Shown: piece by piece, positions 44,968 to 57,055 of the stretch | Layout of the letters: each line of letters starts with the position of its first letter | How positions within the stretch are numbered: position 1 is the stretch's first letter | Assembly (NCBI GenBank): GCA_034770075.1 | Contig: CM068384.1 | Coordinates: 39,653,182-39,717,181, forward strand | From: Aralia elata | Taxonomy: Eukaryota; Streptophyta; Magnoliopsida; Apiales; Araliaceae | Direction: 5' to 3' | Length of the DNA: 64,000 nucleotides | Notes under the pieces: generated by a model | Database searches by the model: none | What the model was told of the DNA's origin: nothing | Seen by the model: only the letters and a program-made list of their open reading frames with translations | Made by a program: the position numbers and the translations under genes

Positions 44968-45630
44968 CTAGTCCTCTAATTGGTCAACCCTCCTGGCTTC
45001 CCTGACCCAGGCCTCTCTGACATGCATCCTCCCAGACACCTCCAGCCCAAACTCAAACCTCATGGCCTCCTGCTTGGCCTTCAGGTGGGCGATCTGCAGA
45101 TCCTTCTGCCCCAGCCTCTCTCTCAGCTCAGCGTTTTGGGCCACTAGCTGATGTAGCAGTTGTCCGATCTGCTGCGCTGAGGACTCGTATCCCTGCAGTT
45201 GTACCTTCGCCACTCCCAAGTCATGCTCGAGCTGATAAGCCAGGTCTCTATACTGGTCCTCTCTGATCTGGTGGGTCTGATTCTGCTCCTCCAGATGAGC
45301 TATCCGAGCCTCCAGCTCCTCGTTCCTGCTGGTCAGTCCCTCAATGATATCGTCGGCAGTGGACCCCATGCCATCAACATAAGCAGATGGCTCCTCTCCC
45401 TCGGTCTCGGGGTCCTCCTCACTGTCATCCGGGTCCTGACTACCGGATCTCATCACCCTACCTATAACAGGCTTTGGTAGCTCCCTCTGATAGTCCTCCT
45501 CTGGCTCGGACTCCTCCAGTGGTACCCTTGGGGCAATAGGAGCATACCCCACCAACTGCTCAGCAACTACTGGTATATCTAGGAATGTCTCCTCTTCCTG
45601 GGTCCCACTAGTCTCTCCTATGTCAGTCAT
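44968..45630 (-). CDS. D2 extra ORF upstream of gag: acidic, coiled-coil protein
   Basis: 220 codons, intact, between the primer site and gag. I choose the Met of MTDIGETSGTQEEETF because the 25 upstream codons (YNFISSMNIFYCC) are AT-rich and unlike the rest. Residues 25-85 are acidic (LEESEPEEDYQRELPKP, DPDDSEEDPETEGEEPS). Residues 95-205 have a clear heptad pattern (LTSRNEELEARIAHLEEQN, LLHQLVAQNAELRERLGQKD), so a long coiled coil is expected. No zinc knuckle, enzyme motif or membrane segment. D1 has a decayed equivalent. Possible roles, such as a Gag partner, are inference only. Confidence 0.75.
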   Translation of the reverse strand: MTDIGETSGTQEEETFLDIPVVAEQLVGYAPIAPRVPLEESEPEEDYQRELPKPVIGRVMRSGSQDPDDSEEDPETEGEEPSAYVDGMGSTADDIIEGLTSRNEELEARIAHLEEQNQTHQIREDQYRDLAYQLEHDLGVAKVQLQGYESSAQQIGQLLHQLVAQNAELRERLGQKDLQIAHLKAKQEAMRFEFGLEVSGRMHVREAWVREARRVDQLED

Positions 45631-45848
45631 CCTACAATCATACCGAAAATCAACATTAGTACAGCAATAAAATATATTCATTGAAGAAATGAAATTATAT
45701 TTCATTGGGTACTACTCGACTCGATGAATTCCCCAATTCATCAAAACCACATATAATAAATCTCCTCGATTTATCTCCTAATACTCAATACGAGTTTATT
45801 ACGAAGGTTATAACCTAGGTTTCGCGATCCTAAAGTTTATAACCTACA

Positions 45849-45860
45849 GCTCTGATACCA
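45849..45860 (-). promoter_or_regulatory. D2 primer-binding site for initiator tRNA-Met
   Basis: Minus strand TGGTATCAGAGC, 3 nt after the LTR end GCGTCACA, is complementary to the 3' end of plant initiator tRNA-Met, the standard primer of Tekay/Del elements. Confidence 0.95.
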
Positions 45861-45863
45861 ACC

Positions 45864-48800
45864 TGTGACGCCCCCAAATTCGGGTCTCCAAATACCCGGA
45901 TCCGGTTATCACGATCCAATACAAACATTCACCTCTAACAACATATGGTAACTAAAATGCGGAATATAACAAACATACGTTGTTCATTTCAAAGGTGTTA
46001 CTAGTCCCAGAATACAATAACCTTAAACACTTACACAAATCCATACCCTAAATAAATGTCAGGGTTTAAATTACATTAACAGTAATTAACTACACATAAA
46101 TTTAAAATCTGCTACATGAAGTCTATCACTTCATCTTTTCTTTCCCTTTGTTCTTCCCTGACGTCTCGGGTTTAGCTGCAATGAAGTCATGATATAGCAA
46201 GGATGAGCAACGAGTTTGCTCAGCAAGTTTAAAGTACAACAATAAGGATATATCATGATAAAAGGGATATAGAAAAAGATTTCAACAATAGAATTATCAG
46301 AAGCAATAACAATGAATGCTTTTAGAACAATTGATAGTCAAGTAGACTTTGAACAATAACTTCCAAAGGAGTCAATAGTTAGTTGACCCTCTGGTTACTG
46401 GCTACAGAATAAGTACTTGAGGGGATCAGCCTCGCGTACGCTATGTGTATGCATAACATTTAATTCCGCTAGTTGTACCTTATATACGGTACCTGGGGTA
46501 CTCCCCTATAATAAAAGGGGTGTTCATTCAGTCTAAGAATCCTCACCATTGATTGGTTCAGATAGCTTTTATAAATTCTCACATACGTGCCTGACCGAGA
46601 CAAAGGTTCAGGCTTAATCATGAATAGTTCATAAATTTCGGAACTTTAAATAGATACACGAATTCAAATGCACAAGTGCGAATGTCAATGAATACATAGA
46701 TGTGGAATAATTTTAAAAATAATTAGACCACCTAAGGCATACTTGGAGATAAGATTCAAGCTTAAAGAATAACTTGCAACAATATATACCTTTTTGCACG
46801 AATTAAAAATAATGCATAAGGTTTAGAAACTTGCTCAATGTAAAAGTTGAGTAAGATAGAACTTGCATTCAATATACGGGAAGAATGAAGTTAGGGAACT
46901 TGCCTGTTTGCTCAGCTACAGATAAAATTTAGCTTTAATTAATTGGTCTTGGATAACCTATCAGTTGATAAAGTCGGTTCATCCATTAGCATTGCATAAC
47001 TGTATATCGATACACTCACTGATGCTATTTATTTAGCAGGTAAACAATTCACCATATACAGTTAACTACTATCTAGTCATTAGCTAAACGGAAATTAGTT
47101 AATGATCTTTAATTGTCTCTAAGTATGGGTTAATAATCTCTATTTATTATTCATAATATAAATAATAAATTTATTATGATTTAATAGCAGTGAAATAACA
47201 ATTGATCACTTATTAGTTTTACTTGCGCTAAATTACTATTCACTCTAAGGATAATTAAGTAATTATCACCACTCAGTCTTTATTTAAATAATTAATGCAT
47301 TAACTCTACCCATACTTAATTAATAATAATTAAGTAACCATTATCTTTATTTATAATAATACTCATACTTTATTATTATTATTTAATGTTAATTAAATAA
47401 TAATTAAATATTCATTATCTTTATTTATTATTTAGTGATAAATAATAAATAATCATCTTATTAACTTATTCATACTTAATCATTATTCAATATTAATTAA
47501 ATAATAATTAAATATTTATTATCTTTATTTATTATTTATAATAATAAAATAAGTATTTCATTATCTTATTCATACGTAATTATTATTAATTACATATTTA
47601 TTATCTTTATTTATTATTAATTGATAAAAAAAGATAAATAATTACTTTATTAACTTTATTCATACTTAATTATTATTTAATATTAATTAAATAATAATTA
47701 AATATTTATTATCTTTATCTATTATTTAATGTTAAATAATGAAAAATTATTTATTACTTATATTCATACTTAATTATTATCTAATTATAAAATAATAATT
47801 AAATATTTACAAATAATTAATTTTATTACTTTACTCATACTTGATCATTATTTACTAAAAATAAAATGATAAAAATCTTATTAACCTTATTCATTATTAT
47901 TTAATACGAATTAAATATTTATTATCTTTAATTATTATTTATTGCTAAGAAATAATAATTAATTCATTAATTTTTTATTCATAATTATTATTTAATATTA
48001 ATCAAATAATAGTTAAATATTTATTTATTATTAAATAAATAATAAATAATTAGTTTATTCACTTTATTCATATTTGATTATTATTTAATATTAATTAAAT
48101 AATAATTAAATATTTATTAGCTGACACCGAGTAATAATGATCTTTATTCTTACCCTTATTTTATTTTTAATTATTATTTAACATTAATTAAGTAATAAGT
48201 AATTAGTCGTTACCTTTATTATTTAATACTAATTAAATAATCATTATCATTATTTATAAAAAATTAATTTGACTTTATTCTTAGCTTTCATTCATAAGGA
48301 AAAAACGACTTTGTATCCCACTTGGATAATACTAAAAAGATAGTGAGATGATAATAACACTTTGATTACCCAACTGCCTAAGGCGTTCATGCAGCCTATA
48401 CTGCACACAGACACACATCCATAAGCTTAGGCCCTTACTAACAAGCCTTGTGCTAGCAGTAACCATAGCCACTCTGTTGGTTTTAGTTCTGTGAATCAGC
48501 CCAACCACTAACACAGAAAATAATTGGGCTCTAACCGTACAACCAGTTTGCTGAATATACACTTAACCAGGAAGAAAGAAAATTAAGACTGGTTCGCTCG
48601 AGCATTAAAACAAACATATGGTGAGCAATACCAGTTCTACAAAAGTTCGTCGACACACATGATTTTCAGTACCTATTACCAGCCATAATTCCAACATATG
48701 ATAGACTAACAATTGATTCTTATAAGCAAATGTATATTGACAGTTCATTAAATCACCAAACAGAGCAAAACCCTGCAATTACCACAAGGTGCATACATTA

Positions 48801-50121
48801 CTATCCTAACGCGGTACACAATTAACTGTCAAAATTTCCTAGGATTCCAAAGTACAGAGTCCCAATCATGAATTAACACACTACAATTTTCTAATTCACA
48901 GAACAATACCATACAACGTATAATACAACCCAATCACAGAACGAAAAAAAATTTAAGGCAACTCAGTCGTTCACTGGTATACCTTGGGTCCGATCGAACC
49001 GTCGTTCTTCTCCTTCTTCCACAGTACAAAACCTAGTTGGACATTCACCGACTAATTCCCTCTGGTTTCCCCTCCTTGTTGCGACCTTATATATATATAT
49101 ATATTTTTTTTCTAATCTGAATTTACAAAACAAAGGAAAATTGGCAGCTTTGAGCTTAGGGTTTGGGGCTCAATTTATAGGAAGGAAATTTACCCAATTG
49201 TTGGGTATTACCCCACTTGTTCGCACCTTTGACCGTCGGTAGGAAGGGGGCAGCGATGGTGACTCGCCGGCTGGCCTTTGAGCCGTGTGCCTCGTCGGTC
49301 ACTTCGCCGAAAACCAGGAACCGGTGGTCCGTTTGCTTGTTGCTCGGTCGCTCCCTTGATCCTTTAATTAGCCGCCGGTCGATGCTCCTCTTTCCCCCAA
49401 TCGGTCGACTCGAGTTGTTGCCGGCGATTGACAACCCCCTTTTTTTTCCTCCCGTCTCTCGCTCGTCCGATTCGATTGATCGAGTCTAGCTAGGTTCGGC
49501 TATTTGATTTGAGAGGCTAGGGCTTGAGATTTCTTGGTTACCTCTGATATAAGGGTTTGGCTTGATTTTGATTTTCCCCAAATGAGATGCCGGTAATCAT
49601 AATTCCCCACACCATGGGTCAACCCGACTAGGGAAGGGATTGGGCTCAACCCAATAGGGTTGGGTCGGCTGACTTTAATAGGTAAATGGCCCAAACAGGA
49701 AATAAAAGGAAAATGATTTCAGCCCACTTGATATTGGGTTAGCTTAATAAAAAGAGAGTTGACCCAATTAGAATAACATTATGCTTCTAATATTAATTAA
49801 CTAATTTAATCGAATTAATTAGTTATAATATTTATTTCAACAATAATTCCTTATGGCAATTTATTTAAATTCGATAATTGTGAAAATGAAGTTGTTTATT
49901 TAGATTCTCTTAAATTTTCTTGTCAACCAATTATTAGGGTTAACTTATTAATTTATTCAACTATTAGTGAGCCTTTTCTAAGACAAAGAAAATTATTGGG
50001 CCACGTATTTATTACATAATAATGCCTACATGGATCCAATTAAATTCGTAAAATTAATTAAAAATGAATTTCATATATTAAAATAAATTAATACAATATT
50101 TAAAATTTCCTGGACATTACA
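45864..50121 (-). repeat. D2 5' LTR, 4258 bp
   Basis: Minus-strand start TGTAATGTCCAGG at 50121, end GGGGGCGTCACA at 45864. It contains a TA-repeat TATA-like stretch at about 49088-49104 (minus promoter), a 1.2-kb AT-rich degenerate repeat (47100-48290) and no gene. It retains the about 2.7 kb that the 3' LTR lacks. Terminal parts match 38255-39817 closely. Confidence 0.92.
47100..48290. repeat. AT-rich degenerate tandem repeat in the D2 5' LTR
   Basis: Words such as TTATTCATACTTAATTATTA, TTAATTAAATAATAATTAAA and TATTTATTATCTTTATTTAT recur in the same order roughly every 80-110 bp with many indels. The region is almost pure A and T. It could act as a matrix-attachment-like or easily melted region, but that is inference. 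Confidence 0.75.
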
Positions 50122-50852
50122 TTTTTTGCCAATTAAAATTAGATTCAATCTAGATCAATTAGCTAAACTCTATGTTAAGGAAATAGTTTCAAGACATGGG
50201 GTACCAGTTTCGATTGTGTCGGATCGAGATCTGCGATTCACGTCGAACTTTTGGAAGAGTTTGCAAGAGCAAATGGGGACGCAGCTGAGGTTGAGCGCGG
50301 CGTATCATCCTCAAATAGATGGGCAGAGTGAACGGACAATTCAGACCCTAGAAGGTATGCTACAGGCCTGTGTGATGGATTTTAAAGGGAGTTGGGACAA
50401 CCACCTACCTTTAGTAGAATTTGCTTACAATAATAGCTACATGCAAGTATTTGCATGCCGCCATACGAAGCATTATACAGGAGAAAGTGTAGAACGCCAC
50501 TATGCTGGGATGAGGTAGGGGAACGTCGACTGTTGGGACCAGAATTAGTACAGCAGACTACGGACATTGTTAAGTTAATACGCGCACGCTAGTAATGGCT
50601 CAAGATCGAGAGAAGAAGTATGCGGATCAGCATCGCTAGAAAAGAGATTTTAAAGTCGGATCGTACGTGTTTTTAAAGGTGTCTCCCTGGAAAGGAAAGA
50701 TACGATTTAGGAAGAAAGGGAAGTTAAGTCCAAGATTTATAGGACCGTTCGAAATATTACGAAGGGTAGGAGAGGTGGCTTATGAGGTAGCCCTACCTCC
50801 TGAGTTAGAGCACATACATAAAGTGTTTCATGTATCGGTTTTGTGACCTTAT
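50122..50852 (+). pseudogene. D1 integrase, second part
   Basis: Resumes after D2: [35 protein letters not shown] (catalytic Asp), [17 protein letters not shown] (Glu). A frameshift after EFAYNNSY moves the frame, then two stops near 50592 and 50637 and [20 protein letters not shown]. It reaches LEHIHKVFHVSVL and a TGA, then is cut at 50852 by A3. The chromodomain that should follow is absent from the window. Confidence 0.88.
50848..50852. repeat. Candidate A3 target copy (CTTAT)
   Basis: The five bases before the A3 LTR. The partner copy would lie outside the window, so this rests only on the LTR border at 50853. Confidence 0.4.
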
Positions 50853-52260
50853 TGTTTGCTTTAATCTATACTAGCAAAAATACGCAAGTATACACAGTCC
50901 ACAAGTAATAAAGTGTAAGTAGAGTATCGTTCCCACGGAGAAAAACTGTATTTTATAATAACAATTATCAACTTTGTACTAACTCAATTTTATTAAACAA
51001 TCGATTAAAGTTTTGTGAATTTTTGAATTTAATTAATTAATTCTAATAAAGCTAATTACCATAAGTTTGAAAAACAGATTTTAAAGACTTAAGACTACAA
51101 CTTCACTTATTGTTTCACTTTGATCAATACACTTCCTATCAAATTACGCTAATTATTCCGAATTGTTAATCGAGAACTCATTAATATTTATGACCATCTC
51201 TCAATGTATCATAAACAAATCAACTCAAATCCACAAATGATAGAATTAAGATGAACACCCTAGTTAACTAATCTACTATATCTCTATATGAATTACAATT
51301 AAAAAGGATTTAAAGCTCAGGTTCCCTATTAGATTAAATGTGGTGAGTAGGTATATCTTTATCCTAAACACAAATTATGAATTCCATCGACATGCAGAAA
51401 ACACAATCACATACTATTACGGTCAGATCTAAATTTATACTCCATCTCTCGAGTTCATATAGATTATCACGGTAATTACTGGCCAAATAATTAAGCAATT
51501 AGGCATAAACCATAATAGACAACCCGATAATAGATAACAATAATTATCCAAGAAGTATATTAAACAAAGCTACACAATAAGATCCGTTGTAGTCTTAAAA
51601 AGAAATTTAGTTCATAATTAAACTAGAATCCATTATCCACAAATTAAATAGCATTCAAAATACAAAAGTAGGAGATAGAGAAGAGAATAAAAACTGATGG
51701 TGCAATCCTTATATCTCTCCTTAGCTCCTCCGTTAAATCTCCCTTGCTATCAAATTGCTTCAAGTCTTTACAATTGGCTTTCAAAACTAGGGTTTTCAAC
51801 TAATAGGTTTAACAACCTTAAAACTGATTTAAAACATCTATTTATAACATCTGATAAAAATCCTAGCTGAATTAGAAGTTTGGAAATTAATTACACATCA
51901 TTTGCTCAATTAAAACCAAAAAGTCAAAATTTGGTCAACTCCCGAACCGGCGCGACCGCGCTTGAAATAAACTTGAATGGGGCGCGGTCGCGCTACCCTG
52001 GCAGAACATTTTTTTTAACTCTGGAGACAAGCGCGGCCACGCTGCTCCCCAGAACAATTTGGGCGCGGCCGCACTGCTTCACTTCCTGCAACTTTTGCTT
52101 CTTTTGCTGCTGCTTTTCCTCAACTCTCGCCAATTCAATTCTCAACACATGCAACCTTCAAGAACACATAAAATGCATGAAAAGTAAATATAAACCAAGG
52201 AAATAAACAATAATCCACATCAATAGGTATCTGATTCATAGGTATGAAACCTGCTCATCA
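50853..52260 (-). repeat. A3 3' LTR
   Basis: Minus-strand start TGATGAGCAGGTTTCATACC at 52260, end AAAGCAAACA at 50853. The LTR end phrase (CTAGTATAGATT, GCAAACA) matches N2. GC-rich cluster at 51945-52080 with GCGCGACCGCGC and GCGCGGTCGCGC palindrome-like words. The rest is AT-rich and non-coding. Confidence 0.88.
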
Positions 52261-52279
52261 AATACCCCCAAACTTGAAC
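52261..52279 (-). promoter_or_regulatory. A3 polypurine tract
   Basis: Minus strand TTCAAGTTTGGGGGTATT directly precedes the 3' LTR, equivalent to the N1 and N2 sites. Confidence 0.8.
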
Positions 52280-53505
52280 TATTGCTTGTCCTCAGGTAAC
52301 ACAATGCAACACAATGCACATATTAAAACACAATATCGAAAATGCAAACTATTAACTATCATGCCTACGAATCCAACCAATAGCCAGTATGAAAACTAAC
52401 TCTTAGCCTTAGAGATACCAACAAAATACTCAAAATAATAAATCCAGTCAACACGAAGTTAATAATCCCAATCAATCAAACAATTCACACCTGTCATTAC
52501 CCAAGTTGTGTGTGTGTGTGCTCATTAATCGTTTTAATAAACCATAATTCAAATTTAGTCACATAATCAACTCCATAACAAGAATAGTCTGGTTCCACTT
52601 CAAATTCAGCAAATATGACAACTCCGACTAAAACTAAGCAATCACTAAGCATAGGGGTCCTTACGAGGTTTATTTCTTCCCTTGTTCTTTCACGAGTGCA
52701 TTTTATGCTCCATCTCATATTTATTCTTGACTGTAATGTCAGGCTCTCTTAGGCTTTTCAAAGTCACCCATGTAGTGAGCTTTCAATCAGTGACTCCCAA
52801 ACCAGTTGGCTTTAGAGCAGTAGGTGTTAAATCACCCCTGAGGATCTAATTACCCGAGTAACCAAGGCCACAGAACCCAACTAGTCCAAGCTTTTATTCT
52901 TCATTTTTTCTTTTCTGAATTTTCCATTTTTTTAATTTTTTTATTATATTTTTTTACACAACAATAATAAAAATTATTACCCCATAGATACCCCAAAACT
53001 TCAGCTTTCACCTCATTTTAACCTTTATTGTCAATTCACTGGTTTCCTTTATTTTACCCCAAAACATTCCCATTTAGAAGTCAATTATGCAACCCTTGAA
53101 CTAAATTAATCAAAACAATCAAATATCTCGTGCTATCCGATTACTCAAGTTTCAGACAGGCCTAACTATCCTCGTGATTGAAATTATAACTTACACATCA
53201 ATTATCAACGTTGTCCAAGTTAACAAGTAAAACCAATCTCATCATCGGCCGAGCCAAAATCATACCACCCATCGATTGAATTCATGTAAACAAACTAAAT
53301 GCACATAATACACAGCCAATGCAAACAAATATGATATTGTACTAACCCTCAACGAACTATATGCCAACATGCTAACAGATATAATGCACAAAACTAACTA
53401 TCATGCTAAACAAAAATAGATAAAACAAACATAAACCCCCTAAACTTACGACAAACAATGCCCTCATTGGAAAAACAATAAAAATGAAAGATCAGAAGAA
53501 CTCCC
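52280..53505 (-). other. A3 3' untranslated region
   Basis: No gene visible. Contains a diverged single hairpin motif at 52694-52710 (GAGCATAAAATGCACTC on minus), about 434 bp from the 3' LTR, and homopolymer-rich T/A sequence at 52900-52970. Confidence 0.6.
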
Positions 53506-53955
53506 CTAATCCGAGACAACATCATCCACAGCCTCCCCATCATCATCCGAAGGTGTGTCCGAGGGAGGGTAAGCTAGGGCAGCACAAAATGTCGGGAATT
53601 GGTCTTAAACGCCCAATTGAGTGAAGGCTTGATTGAAACTATCAGATAATTGTGTTGAGAAAGACCGGAGTTAGCCATGTTGGTGTGAATTGCATCCATC
53701 CGCCGGTACATACACCTCTTCATCCTGTCTAATCTAGCCTAAGACACATTCACCGCCTGCTCGGGTTCTGCCATAGGTTGATCGGACGCCTCCTCGCTTT
53801 CACTCTGATCACCTAGAAGAAATCCCGCCCCACAGGAATGAGAAGGAGCACCAGTCCAAACTTTATACTTCTCAATAGTAGCATGTTTAATTGTATTCAT
53901 ACGAAGTTGCAAAGGCTCGCCATCATCCCACTGCACCCCAGCAACAATACATAAC
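53506..53955 (-). pseudogene. A3 env-position ORF, C-terminal part
   Basis: Continues the frame of 60062-60786 after removal of N2 and one ATAAC copy. It contains VQWDDGEPLQLRMNTIKH, an in-frame TAG at 53739-53741, and after a one-base shift an acidic end (PSDTPSDDDGEAVDDVVSD) before TAG at 53506-53508. There is no membrane segment. See the N-terminal part for family and doubts. Confidence 0.7.
53951..53955. repeat. N2 target-site duplication, left copy (ATAAC)
   Basis: ATAAC before the LTR at 53956 is repeated at 60057-60061 after the other LTR. Removing N2 and one copy restores the A3 ORF frame. Confidence 0.95.
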
Positions 53956-55700
53956 TGTTTGCCTAAATCTATACTAGAAAAATACGCAAGTATACGCAGT
54001 CCACAAGTAATATAGTGATAAGAGAGTTGTCGATCCCACGAGGAATTATTTAATAATAATTACTAACTCATAATCAAATTAACTTTATTTAAACAAGTGA
54101 TTAAGATTGTGAATTTTAGATAATAAAGTACTAAACTAACTAATCACTAACTACTAAGAATTGAATTTAGATAAAAAGGCTTAAGATTATAATTTTCCTT
54201 AATGTTTCACTTGAATTAATACAATTCCTGTTAAGTTATGCTAACTATTTCAGATTGTTAATCGAAAACTCATCAATATTTATAACCATCTCTCGATGTA
54301 TCATAAACGAATCAACTTAAATCCACAGATGATATATTTAAGATGAACACCCTCGTTAACTAATTCACTATATCTCTATGTAAATTATAATTAAAAAGGA
54401 TTTAAAGCATAGGTTCCCTATCAGATTACATGCAGCGTATAGGTATATCTCTATTCTAGACACAAATCATGAGTTCCATCACCATGCAGAAAACACAATC
54501 ACATGTTATTGTGATTAGGTTTAAATCGATAATTCATCTCTCGAGTTCATATAGATTACCACGGTAATTTTTGATCAGACAATTAAGTAATTAATCAGAA
54601 ATCATAATAGATAATCCGATAATAATCAACAATAATTAACAAGGAAGCATATCAATAAAAGCTACGCAATAAGTTCCATTGTAATCTTAAATAGAAATTA
54701 GTTCATAATTGAATTAAAATCCATAATCCACAATTGATAAAGCATTCAAGAATACAAAATAAAAGATAGAGAAGAGAATAGAATCTGTAGACGCAATCCT
54801 TGAGTCTCTCCTGTGGCTCCTAAGTTGACTCTGTATTTCTCTTTCAATTGCTTCAAACCTTGTTCTCCTTCCTCAATTCTAGGGTTAGCAAAAAGTATCA
54901 AGATCTCATTTATTTTATGCCTTACATCATGTATTTAGAGGTTCTAGTTAAAGTCCTAAACCAATTAGAAGTTACAATCCTTGTTCTATTCAGTTTGGGT
55001 TAAAAGTAAGCTTTTCAACAACCCGACCCAGCGCGGTCATGCCCATATTTGGCCTAGAAAGCAACGCGGCCGCGCCAAGTGCCAAAAATCATGTTTTTCA
55101 CTCTGCAGACCAGCACGGCCGCGCCCAAAATACACTTGGAACCGGCGCGGTCGCGCCCGACAAAATTCCGCTCGGACATCTGTTGGTAACAAGGTCATAA
55201 CTTTTGATCCGGGAGAAGTTACGGGCCTGCCACCTATCAAATCGAAGCTCTCAACGAGATCTACAACTTTCATTCTTTGAGCATTGAGAGATTCGGATTG
55301 GATCAAAGTCGAAATTGGGCTTAAAGTGGCTGCTATACAAATGAAAACTCCAAACTTTGAGGTTCAACGTCCGTTGGTAAAACGGTCATTACTTTCTCAT
55401 CCGAACTCCGATTGTGATGATTCAAGAAGTTTCGGAAAGCTAAGAAGTAGCTCTATAATAAAATCTAAGTTTCAAACCAAGAACATGCATCCAACCTAGT
55501 GTTAAAAGCCCTACAATCTTCCTTTTTTGCTTTTGCTTGCTTATTGTACTCCAAAAGATGTTCGGATTGCGTTTCCTTGCTTGTTCATACAAAATAACAT
55601 AATAACACTATAAATACCTAATACTAACTTAAAATACTTAAGAACTCACAAATTATCAAGCCAAACATACTCAGTTCGTAAGTATAAAACCCACTCATCA
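53956..55700 (-). repeat. N2 3' LTR
   Basis: Minus-strand start TGATGAGTGGGTTTTATACT at 55700, end TTAGGCAAACA at 53956. GC-rich cluster at 55025-55165 with GCGGCCGCGC words, and a CATAACTTTTGATCCGGGAG phrase just after. Full-length match to 58310-60056. Confidence 0.95.
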
Positions 55701-55718
55701 AATACCCCCAAACTTAAA
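55701..55718 (-). promoter_or_regulatory. N2 polypurine tract
   Basis: Minus strand ATTTAAGTTTGGGGGTATT region directly before the 3' LTR, preceded by the CTTGAGGACAAGCAAAG phrase that also precedes the N1 tract. Confidence 0.85.
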
Positions 55719-56999
55719 TCTTTGCTTGTCCTCAAGTAAACACTAAGAACAACAATTATAACAACTAATTTTAAATAACAACTCACACAACTCGAGCAAT
55801 GAATCAATACAAATTTGCATAATAGCCTCAAAGATTTTCCTTTAATGATAACTCTAGAAAAATTTCTGAAAACATGCAAAGCCTAAAATTTCAACCTAAT
55901 AATCAGTTCCACAACTACTCATGATCATTTAAGTGTGTGTATGTGTGTGCATCCAAATGTTCAACTAGCTATGACTCACACTGGATCATATAATCAAATA
56001 CTCATAAAAGATTTTCAAATCAACTTTAACAACCTTTTTATCACATCAATCTCCACTAATAAAGGCAAAACATAAAATTTAGATGATCAAAAGGATATTT
56101 CATACATTTAAGCACACTTGAACCCTTCCCAAGTATTTTAAAACACAATTTTTCTTTCCTTTTTTTTTCTTTTTAGTGATTGCGTTTTACGCTCTATCTC
56201 ACTTCCCATTGAACGAGTGTGTTTTACGCTCCTTCTCGTGCTTGTGTTTATGGATGAGTGCGTTTTACGCTCCATCTCAACCCACCACATGATTCATCAT
56301 TCTAACTCAGGAAGGTTTCACAACTTTCAAAATTTTCAATAACCCAAGATTTTTCCCAAACTTATGTTAATGCCTAAATTTTGCTTTGAATGATGCTCAA
56401 ATAAGATTTTAAAGTTTCAATGATATCCCCCATATATATTCAACCAAAATTTTTCCTTAAGACACAACTAGCTAAATAGATGAATATATGCTTTGAAATT
56501 CAAAAAGATCACAAATATTGTAAACCCAACTCATAAGTCAAAATATAAACTAAGCATTCTTCTCAACCTCACAAGATTTAAAAAATTAATCATAATTTTT
56601 TCTTATCCTTGGCCATAATCAAATTCAAATCAAACCATTGCTCACCTATCCTAAAAACATACTAACTAAAATGCAAATTTAACTAAATTCAAATACCAAA
56701 TAAACAAACACAAAAAAATACCCCCCCCAAACTTAAACTAGACATTGTCCTCAATGGCTAAAATAGAAAAAAATTAAAACAGAGGACTTCCCTGAAAATA
56801 TAGCAATCTTCCTCCTTGTCTGCTAAGTCTGAAGAATAGGCTAGGCATATTAGAATGAATAAGGCATTGCACTTGAATTGGACTCGAATAACCTGTAAAC
56901 ACATTAGAAGTAAGTTTATTAAATGATAATGAATGCAAATTTATTAACTACTATGAAACCTAATAAAATAAATAAAAAATAAACACTAAAAATTAAACT
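55719..56999 (-). other. N2 3' untranslated region
   Basis: No gene visible; AT-rich. It holds the three hairpin motifs at 56178-56272 and a C-run at 56721-56729. Confidence 0.7.
56178..56272 (-). repeat. N2 hairpin motifs (three copies)
   Basis: Minus-strand copies of GAGCGTAAAACGCACTC type at 56256-56272 (exact), 56215-56231 (one change) and 56178-56194 (one change), the first and last with GAGATG or GAGATA in front. They lie 478-572 bp before the 3' LTR, matching the N1 placement. Confidence 0.85.
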
Positions 57000-57044
57000 T
57001 AGGTTGCCTCCCAAGAAGCCCTTATTTTATAGTCCCAGCCTGAC
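57000..57044 (-). other. Conserved post-ORF box, N2 copy
   Basis: Minus strand GTCAGGCTGGGACTATAAAA, then AAGGGCTTCTT and GGGAGGCAACCTA. It begins 11 nt after the gag-like stop codon. The palindrome AAGCGCTT is degraded here (GGGCTT), but the order and spacing match N1 and A3. Confidence 0.75.
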
Positions 57045-57055
57045 TTCTTCAATTT

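Larger units (their letters stand above)
38255..50121 (-). mobile_element. D2: Tekay/Del chromovirus, minus strand, with unequal LTRs
   Basis: Both LTRs start TGTAAxGTCCAGG (minus) and end GGGGGCGTCACA; the internal region has a perfect iMet primer site, extra ORF, gag, protease, RT, RNase H, integrase with chromodomain, and a polypurine tract. It inserted in the D1 integrase in opposite orientation. The 5' LTR is 4258 bp, the 3' LTR only 1563 bp because of an internal deletion. Outside the deletion the LTRs are nearly identical, so the insertion is recent. A few stops and frameshifts disable gag and RT. Confidence 0.93.
16332..50852 (+). mobile_element. D1: Tekay/Del chromovirus, plus strand, heavily interrupted
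   Basis: 5' LTR from 16332 to 31379, tRNA-iMet-like primer site, an extra ORF, gag, protease, RT, RNase H and integrase in Ty3/gypsy order. It inserted into A4; the candidate left target copy is GATAA at 16327-16331. It hosts S1 and T1 in its LTR, G1 in gag, D2 in integrase, and is cut at 50852 by A3 just before the chromodomain, so its 3' LTR is not visible. Confidence 0.9.

Noticed and set aside
51880..52206. 108-codon frame with a Cys/Phe-rich stretch
   Set aside because: Within the A3 3' LTR and over its GC-rich cluster; no homologous frame in related LTRs.
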